Source: Cyanobacteria bacterium FACHB-DQ100
GTDB lineage: Bacteria; Cyanobacteriota; Cyanobacteriia; Leptolyngbyales; Leptolyngbyaceae
Direction of reading: 5' to 3'
DNA: 64,000 nucleotides
Assembly: GCA_014695195.1 (NCBI GenBank)
Contig: JACJNW010000032.1
Span: forward strand, 1 to 64,000
Numbering within the stretch: the stretch's first letter is position 1; every line of letters starts with the position of its first letter. Of this stretch, positions 16,402-25,191 are shown one piece after another. The notes beneath the pieces were generated by a model. The model ran no database searches. It had not been told where the DNA came from and saw only the letters and a list, made by a program, of their open reading frames with translations. The position numbers were made by a program, and so were the translations under genes.

Positions 16402-19263
16402 ATGTTAGACCGTTCTTCTCGCCCCACTCGTCCGTTTTGGTCAAATTGGTTTCGTCATTTACCGATCGAGCGAAAACAACTGCTTGCGCTACTGGTGTGT
16501 GAACTGATTCCGATCGTCGGATTAGGCATTGGTTTCTCGATCGTGCTTGCAAATAGTTTACGCACCCAACTGCTTGCCCAAGCAAAATCCGAAGTTGCGG
16601 TGACGGAGACGAACTACAACATCAAAATCAATCAGATGGGATTCGGATCGCGGGGACAATCGGATAATCCTGCGATCATTACCGCGACAAAAAATCATCA
16701 GCGCAACGAAAATCTCTCAACCGATCTGCAAAATCAACTCCAGCAGATTTTGCAAAACGAAGTGAAAGCACGCCGCATAGAATATGCAACCCTCATCGGC
16801 AAAGATTTACGCATCATTGCGAATGCAAATAACAAACGAGCCAAAGAAACGGTGACAACGCCTGAATTGGTGCCGCTGATTCAGCAAGCTCTCCGAGATG
16901 GGCAACAAATCAAAGCGAGTAGCACCGTTAGCTGGGACGAACTCCGCAAAGAAGCACCGCCGCTACCCGATCGCTTCACTAACCAAGATGCTCTCATTCG
17001 CTACGTCGTTACCCCCATTCGCGACTCCGAAAACCCAAACAATATCATCGGCGTTCTCGTTTTTGGCGATATCGTCAACCACAAACTCCCGATCGTCGAA
17101 AACACTCTAAAAGCCTTTGGTAGCGGCTATAGTGCCGTTTATTTTCGGCGCGAGAATGGTGAATTTGGCTTAGCCACTGGGCTGAACCAAGACAGCGACT
17201 CGAATCAACCTCAAATTGATGCGGCTTTGTCTGACCTAGCAATTCTCAAATTGGCGATCGCTGCCAAAGGTGAGACTGCCACTCAGCGAATTCCTGTCAA
17301 CGGTCAGACTTACACCGTTGCTGCTAAAGCACTCCCGAATCGCATTGTCGAAACACCAGATGGAGCCGTTGCAGAAATGGGAGACGCTCCCAGTGCCATC
17401 CTGGTGCGCGGCACCCCTGAAACTGCCCTGAATCAATTGCTGCTAATGAGTGTGCAGCAAGAGGCGATCGTGTTGGCGCTAGCAATCGGAGCGATCGTCA
17501 TTTGGACAATTATTTTTCGTCGCATCGTTCTCAAACCGATTCAGGAGTTGCAGCAGACGACCGAAGCATTTGCCAATGGCGATCGATCTGTGCGGGCTGA
17601 AGTGTTTGCTAAAGATGAAGTGGGACAATTGGCGATCGCGTTTAATCACATGGCAGACAGCATCAACGCTTCTGAAGTTTCTTTGGCAAATGAAGTGTCG
17701 CGCCAAGAACAGCAAATGCAAGAAGCGCGGGTGCTGAGCGAAATTACGGTACGAATGCGTCGATCGCTTGATCCGAGCCAAATCCTTCAAACCGCGATCG
17801 ACGAAGCCCGATCGTTTCTCAACCTCGATCGCATCCTGGTTTATGAATTAGAATCCTGCGTAGTCAATGGAACGGTGATTGCAGAATCAATCAAAGCTGA
17901 GAATCTTAGCTTGATTCATAAAACGATCACATCTCCATTAGGTTTAGATCGGTTTGAGCAATACAGCGCCCAGTCGGTTTGGGCCGTCAAAAACGCAGCG
18001 AAAGAGATGGACGATCGCTATCGTCAACAGCTTGCCCAACTAAACATCAAAGCTGAAATTGCGGTTCCGCTCAAACAAGAGAATCAAATTATTGGACTCG
18101 TCTGTGCTCAAAGTTGTCAACAGGAGCGCGATTGGCAAGTCTCCGAAATCAATTTCTTCGTGCAGCTTGCGACTCAGATTGGCTTTGCCCTAGACCAAGT
18201 GAAACTGTTACAGGAACACCAATCCGCTGTGCAAACCGCCGAAGATCGTAAGACTTCGCTTCAGCAGCAAATCATTCAACTTTTGGGCGAAATTCAAACG
18301 GTGTCTGCCGGAGATCTCACCGTTCGCGCTAATGTCACCGCGAATGATCTCGGAACCGTTGCTGATTTCTTCAACGCCGTGGTTGAAAATCTGCGCGATC
18401 TGGTTCTGAAAGTGAAACAGACTTCTGCTCAAGTCAACGATTTGCTCAACCAAAACGAGGAGGAAGTCCAGCACTTAGCCACTCAGGCGCGTCAACAAGC
18501 CCAGGAGACGACCCGCACCCTTAATTCAGTAGAGCAAATGACGTTAGCGCTGCAAGCTGTTGCCGATCGCGCACAACAAGCGGCGATCGTCGCTCAGAAT
18601 GCTGCGAATGCCGCAAAATCTGGAGAAACCGTGATGGATTCGACCGTGACCAGTATTTACAATCTCAGAGCCACGGTCGAAGACGCAACCCGCAAAGTTA
18701 AGCTCTTAGGAGATGCTTCTCAGCAAATCGGGCGGGTGGTTTCGCTGATCAGCGATCTTGCAACGCAAACCGATCTGCTCGCCATTAACGCCAGTATTGA
18801 AGCTACCCGCGCTGGAGGGCATGGACGTGGCTTTGGCATTGTCGCGACTGAGATCGGGGAGCTTGCGTCTCGATCGACCACGGCAACCCGCGAAATTGCC
18901 GCGCTGATCCAAACGATTCAGGAACAAGTCACCGAGGTTGTTGAAGCGATGAATCGGGGCGCGACCCAAGTGGTCGAAAGCGCCCACTCAGCCCGCAACG
19001 CCAAGCAAAGTCTGATTCATGTCGTGCAGGTTTCTGAGCAGATGGATGGCTTAATGAACTCGATCGCGCAAGCAACGGTTTCTCAAACTCGATCGTTTCA
19101 GTCTTTGACCGATTTGATCAAAGACGTGGCGGAAGTCTCGACGCAAACTTCTGATTCGTCGGTGCGAGTGTCGAAAGCGCTGCGGCAAACTGTGGATGTG
19201 GCAGAGCAGCTACAGGCTTCGGTGGGAATGTTCAAGGTGCAAGGGGGCGATCGGGAAATATAG
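16402..19263 (+). CDS. Second methyl-accepting chemotaxis receptor, GAF without bilin cysteine
   Basis: A 953-residue paralogue of the receptor at 10532: TM1 about 27-50, an extracytoplasmic sensor about 51-352, TM2 about 353-373, HAMP, GAF about 445-605, a second HAMP-like segment, and a signalling domain with tip DLATQTDLLAINASIEATR. The GAF domain aligns with the first receptor, but the Cys-His position reads Arg-Tyr (DDRYRQQLAQ), so covalent bilin attachment is unlikely. The tip differs from consensus (QTDLL, EATR). A 164-base gap separates it from cheA, so it may have its own promoter. The stop codon TAG lies inside a short interspersed repeat. Confidence 0.92.
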   Translation: MLDRSSRPTRPFWSNWFRHLPIERKQLLALLVCELIPIVGLGIGFSIVLANSLRTQLLAQAKSEVAVTETNYNIKINQMGFGSRGQSDNPAIITATKNHQRNENLSTDLQNQLQQILQNEVKARRIEYATLIGKDLRIIANANNKRAKETVTTPELVPLIQQALRDGQQIKASSTVSWDELRKEAPPLPDRFTNQDALIRYVVTPIRDSENPNNIIGVLVFGDIVNHKLPIVENTLKAFGSGYSAVYFRRENGEFGLATGLNQDSDSNQPQIDAALSDLAILKLAIAAKGETATQRIPVNGQTYTVAAKALPNRIVETPDGAVAEMGDAPSAILVRGTPETALNQLLLMSVQQEAIVLALAIGAIVIWTIIFRRIVLKPIQELQQTTEAFANGDRSVRAEVFAKDEVGQLAIAFNHMADSINASEVSLANEVSRQEQQMQEARVLSEITVRMRRSLDPSQILQTAIDEARSFLNLDRILVYELESCVVNGTVIAESIKAENLSLIHKTITSPLGLDRFEQYSAQSVWAVKNAAKEMDDRYRQQLAQLNIKAEIAVPLKQENQIIGLVCAQSCQQERDWQVSEINFFVQLATQIGFALDQVKLLQEHQSAVQTAEDRKTSLQQQIIQLLGEIQTVSAGDLTVRANVTANDLGTVADFFNAVVENLRDLVLKVKQTSAQVNDLLNQNEEEVQHLATQARQQAQETTRTLNSVEQMTLALQAVADRAQQAAIVAQNAANAAKSGETVMDSTVTSIYNLRATVEDATRKVKLLGDASQQIGRVVSLISDLATQTDLLAINASIEATRAGGHGRGFGIVATEIGELASRSTTATREIAALIQTIQEQVTEVVEAMNRGATQVVESAHSARNAKQSLIHVVQVSEQMDGLMNSIAQATVSQTRSFQSLTDLIKDVAEVSTQTSDSSVRVSKALRQTVDVAEQLQASVGMFKVQGGDREI

Positions 19264-19293
19264 CGATCCGGTTTGAGTTGTGAATGCTAAAAG
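19259..19293 (+). repeat. Short 3'-flank repeat, copy 1
   Basis: This 35-base stretch, starting TATAGCGATCC and continuing GTTTGAGTTGTGA then GCTAAAAG, matches 31 of 35 bases in the minus-strand copy at 58981-59015. It partly matches 26145-26163. It overlaps the stop codon of the second chemoreceptor gene. Confidence 0.75.
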
Positions 19294-19335
19294 GACGTGA
19301 GTTCGATACAAGTCTTGGCTATTTGGGAATCGCTA

Positions 19336-19370
19336 TTCTCTAAGTCCCCCAGAATGGGGGATTTAGGGAG
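19336..19370. repeat. Palindromic repeat, half copy
   Basis: TTCTCTAAGTCCCCC, AGAAT, then GGGGGATTTAGGGAG. It matches the right half of the complete elements at 39189-39292 and 50863-50967. The left half is absent here. Confidence 0.75.
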
Positions 19371-19471
19371 CAGATCGGCTCAAATCGAAGCGAAAAAACT
19401 CATCGAACTGACGTTAAAAGAAGTAGGGAGCTAATACCAGATCTCTAAATCCTCGCTACAGATCTTGAGTA

Positions 19472-19493
19472 AAGACGCGATTTATCGCGTCTT
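19472..19493. terminator. Hairpin between convergent receptor and truB genes
   Basis: AAGACGCGA (19472-19480) and TCGCGTCTT (19485-19493) form a perfect nine-base-pair stem with a TTTA loop, 12 bases past the truB stop. No T-run follows on either strand, so it may be a factor-dependent terminator or an interspersed hairpin. Confidence 0.5.
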
Positions 19494-19505
19494 CCGCCTC
19501 TCTCA

Positions 19506-20378
19506 TCAAATAGGCTCATAAACCATTTGCGGAACTAATACCCCGTCGGCTCGAATCTCCCCAATTCCCAAGAACCGCAAGCTTCGCTCCACGGAGTGTT
19601 CGCGCTTAACCCTGACAATTCCCGATCGCTCAAGTTCCAGTGCAATCTTTTGTCCCTGACACCAACGTTTCGCGATCGCACTCTCCAACACAACTTCTGG
19701 TAAATGGAGCAGCACTGCTTCTGGCTCAATCAGGGGACCAGGCAGCTCCTCGAGCGTAGCGCTCTCCTTCAACTCAAAGCCGCTGCTTTCGGTTCTCAGC
19801 AGCTTTGCTAACGTTGCCCCTGTTCCCAGTTGCCCTCCCAAATCACGAGCGATCGAGCGGATATAAGTTCCGCTGCCACAAGCAATTGCTAAATCAAGTT
19901 CGGGAAAATCACCCGCTCTAAAATCCAAAATCTTCAGATCATAAATCTCAACGGTACGGGCAGGAACCTCGATCGCTTGCCCCGATCGCGCTAGATCATA
20001 CAGCCGCTTCCCTTGAACTTGAATCGCACTGTAGTTTGGCGGAATCTGCTGAATCACCCCCTGAAACAAGGGCAATTTTTCCTGAATCTGTTCTAAGCTC
20101 AGGTGCGAAACTGCCTGCTGAGTCAGGATCTCACCTTCAAGATCATCTGTTGCCGTCGTTACGCCAAATCGAATCGTCGCATGATACGCCTTATCCTGGC
20201 GGAGATATTGCAGCAGGCGAGTAGCGCGACCCAACGCGATCGGCAAAATCCCTGTCGCTGCCGGATCAAGCGTCCCCGCGTGACCCACTTTTTTCAGCCC
20301 ATAAATTCGGCGAACCTTCGCGACACAATCATGCGAAGTTAACCCAAACGGTTTATTCAGGTTTAGAAACCCATCCAC
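19506..20378 (-). CDS. truB: tRNA pseudouridine(55) synthase
   Basis: TruB converts uridine 55 in the T-loop of tRNAs to pseudouridine. The 290-residue protein starts GFLNLNKPFGLTSHD, has the catalytic Asp38 in HAGTLDPAATGILP, the RFGVTTATDDLEGE segment and the SGTYIRSIARDLG motif. The start is GTG, with GGAG nine bases upstream. That ribosome site overlaps the end of the preceding hydrolase gene, whose stop is four bases away, so the two genes form a minus-strand operon with truB second. Confidence 0.96.
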   Translation of the reverse strand: MDGFLNLNKPFGLTSHDCVAKVRRIYGLKKVGHAGTLDPAATGILPIALGRATRLLQYLRQDKAYHATIRFGVTTATDDLEGEILTQQAVSHLSLEQIQEKLPLFQGVIQQIPPNYSAIQVQGKRLYDLARSGQAIEVPARTVEIYDLKILDFRAGDFPELDLAIACGSGTYIRSIARDLGGQLGTGATLAKLLRTESSGFELKESATLEELPGPLIEPEAVLLHLPEVVLESAIAKRWCQGQKIALELERSGIVRVKREHSVERSLRFLGIGEIRADGVLVPQMVYEPI

Positions 20379-20382
20379 GCGA

Positions 20383-22035
20383 TTATTCTCCGTTTAACTG
20401 CGCCACAGTCAACGACTGTACCAAATTTAACCGTAGCGGATCTTGAGACAAGGTACGGGCATAAGCCGCCGAAAGGTAAGGGCGATAGTCCGATCGATTC
20501 GCAAGATAAGTCTGAAAAAACGCCAAACCTAGAGCATTCACATAGCGACGGGCAACGTTTGGAGCCTCACCAATCACCTCTGGTGGCAAAGGAACCCCCT
20601 GAGCATCGCCTTCTTGTAGGGCAGAAAAATGCGTTCCGCGATCGATCAGGGCTAAATATCGCTCTGGCGCTTTCAGCCAGGTAAACGGCTGGATCTGCTC
20701 CGGCAAAGCAGGCGCAACCGTATCGGCATTGCCCGTAATGATCATCGTTGGCGTTTCGATCTGCGCGATCGCCGCTTGTCCAAAGACGCTGCTCGTAATC
20801 GGGTTAATCGCAATAATCGCTTTCACCCGTGAATCGCTCAAGTTATAAGAGATCGGCGGCAGTGCTCCAGCGCGGCATTGCAGCAACAGCGACAAATTCA
20901 GCGTTCGATCGATTTCGGCGGGCTGACACGATCGCTGGAGTTGCTGAAAATTGATCGGCGCACCCGCGAGCGCCATGACCGTGTAGCCCCCAAAAGACTG
21001 CCCCAACAGACCGACCTGCTTGATATTTAAGCGCTGATAGCGCGAATCGGCGTTGGCTCTGCGCTCTAGCTCATCTAACAGATATTTGATATCTAGCGGT
21101 CGATCGATAAACTCACTCGGACTCGTCACTTCATTGACCGTTCCACCAACCAGCGCTTGAAGCTGTTTGGCATTACTTCCCGGATGTTCGGGCACTGCCA
21201 CGGCAAATCCATGTGAAGCCAAATGCTCTGCAAGATAGCGAAACGTGCCCCGATCGGAGCCAAGTCCGTGTGAAATGACAACCACCGGAATTGAGGCGCT
21301 CAACGGCTGCCGACGGGCAACGGGCAAGTAAACATCAACCGGAAACACCCGCTCTCGCCCTAAAGCCTGCACAAATCCCCGCGATCGATCAACCAATCTC
21401 AGCGCTTCCTTTTGAAATCCATAAGCGCCTCGAACTGACAAATCGGGAATCGCACCCCCTGGTAACGGTGTAGTTTCTGTATTAGAGAGTTGGGCAATTG
21501 TCTGCGTTGCCCGGTTCGTTTGATTAATCAAATTTCCCAGCTCTCCCGCAATGTCTAAACTGCGCTGTAAATCAACTCGCAGTCCGCGCGTCGGAAATTT
21601 ACGCAGCACATTCAGCGCGGTTAATCCCTCTGGATCTGCCGATGCCAGGATTAAAGCAGCCCGAATTGCAAAAAAACCAGTATCGCGAGAGTCTGGCTGG
21701 ATAATCTGCCCTAACCGCCGCAATAGAATCTCCCCTTGCTGCGTGTAGAGAAACTGCGACACCGCGATCGGAGTCAAATCTGCCCGTGTCAGTAATGCTT
21801 TTCGGAGTGTTTGCAGTTGTTCAGGCGTGACATACTGCGAATAGACATAAAGATCGCTGTCCAATGTACCCGTGCTGGCATAAGCTTCAAGCGACGAAAC
21901 TGAAATCGATCGCTCCAAGATTCCATACGTCAAGAAGACACGCTCAGCCCCCCAGACCGGACGACTCACAACAGAGAGCGACATCCATCCCCCGATCGCA
22001 CAAAGCGCAACCTTTAACCGCTTAAACTTTCGCAT
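20383..22035 (-). CDS. Secreted DUF1400 alpha/beta hydrolase
   Basis: A 550-residue protein starting at the ATG at 22035 (a GTG three codons upstream is also open). Residues 1-30 look like a signal peptide ending SRPVWGAE. Residues about 30-150 match the cyanobacterial DUF1400 module (ERSISVSSLEAYASTGTLD). The rest is an alpha/beta hydrolase related to PAF-acetylhydrolase or dienelactone hydrolases, with oxyanion-region VVVISHGLGSDRGTF, nucleophile Ser in LGQSFGGYT, Asp in ITGNADTVAP and His in DRGTHFSAL. The substrate is unknown; an extracytoplasmic esterase or lipase is likely. It is the first gene of an operon with truB, which has no obvious functional link. Confidence 0.88.
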   Translation of the reverse strand: MRKFKRLKVALCAIGGWMSLSVVSRPVWGAERVFLTYGILERSISVSSLEAYASTGTLDSDLYVYSQYVTPEQLQTLRKALLTRADLTPIAVSQFLYTQQGEILLRRLGQIIQPDSRDTGFFAIRAALILASADPEGLTALNVLRKFPTRGLRVDLQRSLDIAGELGNLINQTNRATQTIAQLSNTETTPLPGGAIPDLSVRGAYGFQKEALRLVDRSRGFVQALGRERVFPVDVYLPVARRQPLSASIPVVVISHGLGSDRGTFRYLAEHLASHGFAVAVPEHPGSNAKQLQALVGGTVNEVTSPSEFIDRPLDIKYLLDELERRANADSRYQRLNIKQVGLLGQSFGGYTVMALAGAPINFQQLQRSCQPAEIDRTLNLSLLLQCRAGALPPISYNLSDSRVKAIIAINPITSSVFGQAAIAQIETPTMIITGNADTVAPALPEQIQPFTWLKAPERYLALIDRGTHFSALQEGDAQGVPLPPEVIGEAPNVARRYVNALGLAFFQTYLANRSDYRPYLSAAYARTLSQDPLRLNLVQSLTVAQLNGE

Positions 22036-22316
22036 CTTGACCACGCGCTGGGATTCTACCTAGTCTTGTCTGCCTCATTCTGGCGCACAGATAAACTTGC
22101 GACAAGGCAAATTACCGCATACTCTGGCAAAGATATCCCTTCTGACTAGTAGTAAAATTGGTGTCTCTGATTTATTTAAATTAAATCCAAAAATAAACTG
22201 CCTTCTGGAAAACCTTCTAAGATGAAGGAGCTTATTGAGTTGCGATCGGTGATCACACCCTCAGATTTAACCGTCCCGATTGCGACGCTTCCTCATTTTC
22301 TTCTGTACGCAGCACC

Positions 22317-24062
22317 ATGACAGCATTTTGGGATCGTTTGCTTGATTCAAGCTCCTTTATTCCTCACGGACACTGCTATCTCTGGCAAACTGGGCTGGTG
22401 TGGCTTCATATCACAGGCGATGCGCTAATTGCGCTGTCATACTACTCAATTCCGATTACCCTGGTTTTCTTTGTGCGGCAGCGTCGCGATCTACCGTTTG
22501 AGTGGATTTTTCTGCTATTTGGAGCTTTTATCATTGCCTGCGGAACAGGTCATTTGCTCGACATTTGGACGTTGTGGCACCCGGACTACTGGATTTCAGG
22601 CGGCTTAAAAGCGGTGACTGCGATCGTTTCAGTCCTGACTGCTGTGGAACTTTATCCGCTGATTCCCAAAGCGTTGGCACTGCCCAGCCCAACCCAACTT
22701 GCTCTCACCAACCAGGCACTCCAAGTTCAAATTGGAGAACGCCGTCAGGCTGAACTTGAACTAAAGCGCTATCAAGACCAACTTGAAGAATTAGTAGCAC
22801 AACGTACTGCTGAACTGACTGCGATTAACCAACAGCTTCAGCAAGAAATTATTCAGCGCCAGCGCATTCAGGAAGAACGAGAATCGCTGTTGCAGCGAGA
22901 ACAACAAGCGCGAGAACAAGCAGAGTCTGCCAATCGCGTCAAAGATGAGTTTCTTGCAGTTCTGTCCCACGAACTCAGAACCCCGCTCAATCCAATTTTG
23001 GGTTGGACAAAACTTTTACAGCGACAACAGCTAAAACCAGAGAAAGCCGCAATCGCGCTTGACACGATCGAGCGCAATGCCAAGCTACAAGCGCAGTTAA
23101 TCGAAGACCTGCTGGACATTTCTCGCATTATGGGCGGAAAGTTAACCCTCACTGCTGCTGCAACCGATCTAAAGACGGTGGTGCTTGCAGCGATTAGTAC
23201 CATTTCTCTAGCGGCTGAAGCAAAACAGATTCAGATTGATACCCAGCTTGAAGCAGAGATTGGACAAGTTCTAGGAGATGCCGGACGATTGCAGCAGGTG
23301 GTGTGGAACTTGCTCTCTAATGCAGTGAAGTTTACGCCCAAAGGCGGTCGAGTTGAAGTGAGCTTAACTCGTCAGACGAATCAGCGCTCAGATTTTGCTA
23401 CCATTACCGTCCGAGATACAGGTAAGGGAATTGGGGCGGCTGCGCTTCCCCATGTGTTCGATCGCTTCTGGCAAGAAGATAGTACCAATACGCGTGAATT
23501 TGGCGGTTTAGGGTTAGGGCTGGCAATTAGTCGTCAAATTGTGGAGCTTCACGGGGGCATTATTACTGCCGAAAGTGCAGGCGAGGGACAGGGAGCAACC
23601 ATCACGGTGAGGTTGCCCCTTTGCGCTACAGCCGCAGACGTAGCTCCAAAACGAGCGCGCTCTGAAGAAAATTCGACTTTAGCAGGGCTGCATATCTTGG
23701 TGATTGATGATAGTTGTGACTCTCGCGAGTTTACTGCATTCGTTCTGAGTCAAGCAGGCTCGAAGGTGACAGCAGTTGATTCTGCGAAGGCCGCTCTGAA
23801 TGTGCTGTCTAACTCTTGCCCAGATGTGATCGTCTGCGATATTGGATTACCCGAAATGAGCGGCTACGAATTCATTCAACAGGTTCGATCGCGTCCAGTT
23901 GAGCAAGGGGGTAGAGTGGTAGCAATTGCCCTAACTTCTTATGCAGGTGACAACGATCAGAAGCGAGCGCTCGAGTCTGGATTTCACCAGCATTTATCTA
24001 AGCCGGTTGAACCGGAGCGCCTACTTAAGACGATCACAGCAGTCCGCCAGCCCGTTGGGTAG
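22317..24062 (+). CDS. Hybrid histidine kinase with ethylene-receptor-type membrane domain
   Basis: A 581-residue hybrid kinase. Residues about 20-115 form three membrane helices closely matching the ethylene-binding domain of plant ETR1 and cyanobacterial SynEtr1. Asp35, Tyr42, Ile45, Pro46, Ile72, Cys75 and His79 fall at the spacing of ETR1 Asp25, Tyr32, Ile35, Pro36, Ile62, Cys65 and His69 (constant offset of 10), including the copper-ligating Cys and His in ACGTGHLLDIW. A coiled coil (about 120-205), a HisKA domain with His218 in LSHELRTPLNPILG, an ATPase domain (GLGLGLAIS) and a receiver (Asp in VIVCDIGLPEMSG) follow. There is no GAF or cyanobacteriochrome domain. No partner regulator is adjacent. 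Confidence 0.93.
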   Translation: MTAFWDRLLDSSSFIPHGHCYLWQTGLVWLHITGDALIALSYYSIPITLVFFVRQRRDLPFEWIFLLFGAFIIACGTGHLLDIWTLWHPDYWISGGLKAVTAIVSVLTAVELYPLIPKALALPSPTQLALTNQALQVQIGERRQAELELKRYQDQLEELVAQRTAELTAINQQLQQEIIQRQRIQEERESLLQREQQAREQAESANRVKDEFLAVLSHELRTPLNPILGWTKLLQRQQLKPEKAAIALDTIERNAKLQAQLIEDLLDISRIMGGKLTLTAAATDLKTVVLAAISTISLAAEAKQIQIDTQLEAEIGQVLGDAGRLQQVVWNLLSNAVKFTPKGGRVEVSLTRQTNQRSDFATITVRDTGKGIGAAALPHVFDRFWQEDSTNTREFGGLGLGLAISRQIVELHGGIITAESAGEGQGATITVRLPLCATAADVAPKRARSEENSTLAGLHILVIDDSCDSREFTAFVLSQAGSKVTAVDSAKAALNVLSNSCPDVIVCDIGLPEMSGYEFIQQVRSRPVEQGGRVVAIALTSYAGDNDQKRALESGFHQHLSKPVEPERLLKTITAVRQPVG

Positions 24063-24064
24063 AG

Positions 24065-24087
24065 GCTCTATTAAAACCAAATAGAGC
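24065..24087 (+). terminator. Possible hairpin after the hybrid kinase
   Basis: GCTCTATT (24065-24072) pairs with AATAGAGC (24080-24087) three bases past the kinase stop. The stem is eight pairs with a seven-base loop and no T-run, so the assignment is weak. Confidence 0.35.
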
Positions 24088-24267
24088 GATTCGGAGAATG
24101 GACAGAGAACAGATTGCGACTTTCGATCGACATCGATTTCGTAATTAAGTTCTATAAAGATTCATACAACCAAGCTTTATTTTATTTTTTGCTTGGGAGT
24201 ATTACTTGAGCTAATTTTTAGTGATACGATAAACCCCCGAATCTTAATTTCATCAAAGGTTATCTAG

Positions 24268-24492
24268 ATGACAGTTTTATTATCGGAAGTCAACGAGCAG
24301 ACACAGACGGAAGAAAGCGACTCCTGCTTAGTCCGCTATCTCAAAGAAGAGTTAGCCGTTCCGGACGAATCGATCGACCTGGCGATGCGCCATTGTGAAC
24401 AAGAACGCGGAACGTTACCCATGGTGCTGTGGCGCTATGGGTTCGTTTCGATCGACCAACTGAACCAAATTTTTGACTGGATGGAGCGCTAG
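24268..24492 (+). CDS. DUF2949 small protein
   Basis: A 74-residue protein whose C-terminal 50 residues match the cyanobacterial DUF2949 pattern, LVRYLKEELAVP followed by LPMVLWRYGFVSIDQLNQIF. The function is unknown. The predicted fold is all-helical and soluble. AAAGG lies about eight bases before the ATG. The gene is convergent with the DUF3611 gene, whose stop is only one base away, so transcripts of the two genes probably overlap. Confidence 0.82.
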   Translation: MTVLLSEVNEQTQTEESDSCLVRYLKEELAVPDESIDLAMRHCEQERGTLPMVLWRYGFVSIDQLNQIFDWMER

Positions 24493-24493
24493 G

Positions 24494-25051
24494 TTACTGC
24501 TTGCTCATCTTGTTCAAGAGCCAAAGCGAGGTCGAAATGGCGACAAACTGCGCCAAAATCACATTGATGCTTGCTTGCACCACAAGAATGTCAATGGGTT
24601 GAATGAATTTTGCCGGATCGACGTTGACAAAACCTGCAAACCCCTGATTGACCGCTTTGCCAAACAGCAAACCGACGATCGCCTCTGCTCCCAAGAGCGC
24701 TAAGAGAGTTCCCGCTAAACTTGCAATCAATCCTGTCCGAATCGTTTGAATCGCCTCCGCTTTTTTCGGTCGAGCTGCTGCCGCTCCATTCAGCCGCCGT
24801 CCGATCACCACGTATTTCGTCAACGACCAGAACATATTGAAGCCTAAGACCGCGATTCCACCGATCGTCAGCACGACCCCAACCCCGGTTCCTGGATTGT
24901 TGGCGGCTGGAGTGCGAGTGGAAACGGCAGCAAACAGCAAGATCGCACTTGAAATCACGGTCAGCACCAACTGAAACCAAAAACTAAACCAACCCGCAAA
25001 TCGGAATGTGCTTGCAATTTCTCGAAGCGTGGGGGAGTCAGATTTTGCCAT
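24494..25051 (-). CDS. DUF3611 family membrane protein
   Basis: A 185-residue integral membrane protein with four hydrophobic segments: about 20-42, 55-80, 105-130 and 155-178. It matches DUF3611, a family shared by cyanobacteria and plastids of unknown function, in LREIASTFRFAGWFSFWFQL and in the C-terminal QASINVILAQF. It has a soluble N-terminal tail and no recognisable catalytic motif. It appears monocistronic and divergent from the hydrolase at 25192. Confidence 0.85.
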   Translation of the reverse strand: MAKSDSPTLREIASTFRFAGWFSFWFQLVLTVISSAILLFAAVSTRTPAANNPGTGVGVVLTIGGIAVLGFNMFWSLTKYVVIGRRLNGAAAARPKKAEAIQTIRTGLIASLAGTLLALLGAEAIVGLLFGKAVNQGFAGFVNVDPAKFIQPIDILVVQASINVILAQFVAISTSLWLLNKMSKQ

Positions 25052-25191
25052 AACAGATCACACAGAAGCTAAATCCAGCTTATACCAATTTATGAGTAGG
25101 ACAGGCGATTGCAGCACTTCAATCCGGTCAAACCCGGATCGTGTTGCAGCAAACATTCAACCGGATCAGCCTTTACGGTAGGATGAAACTT

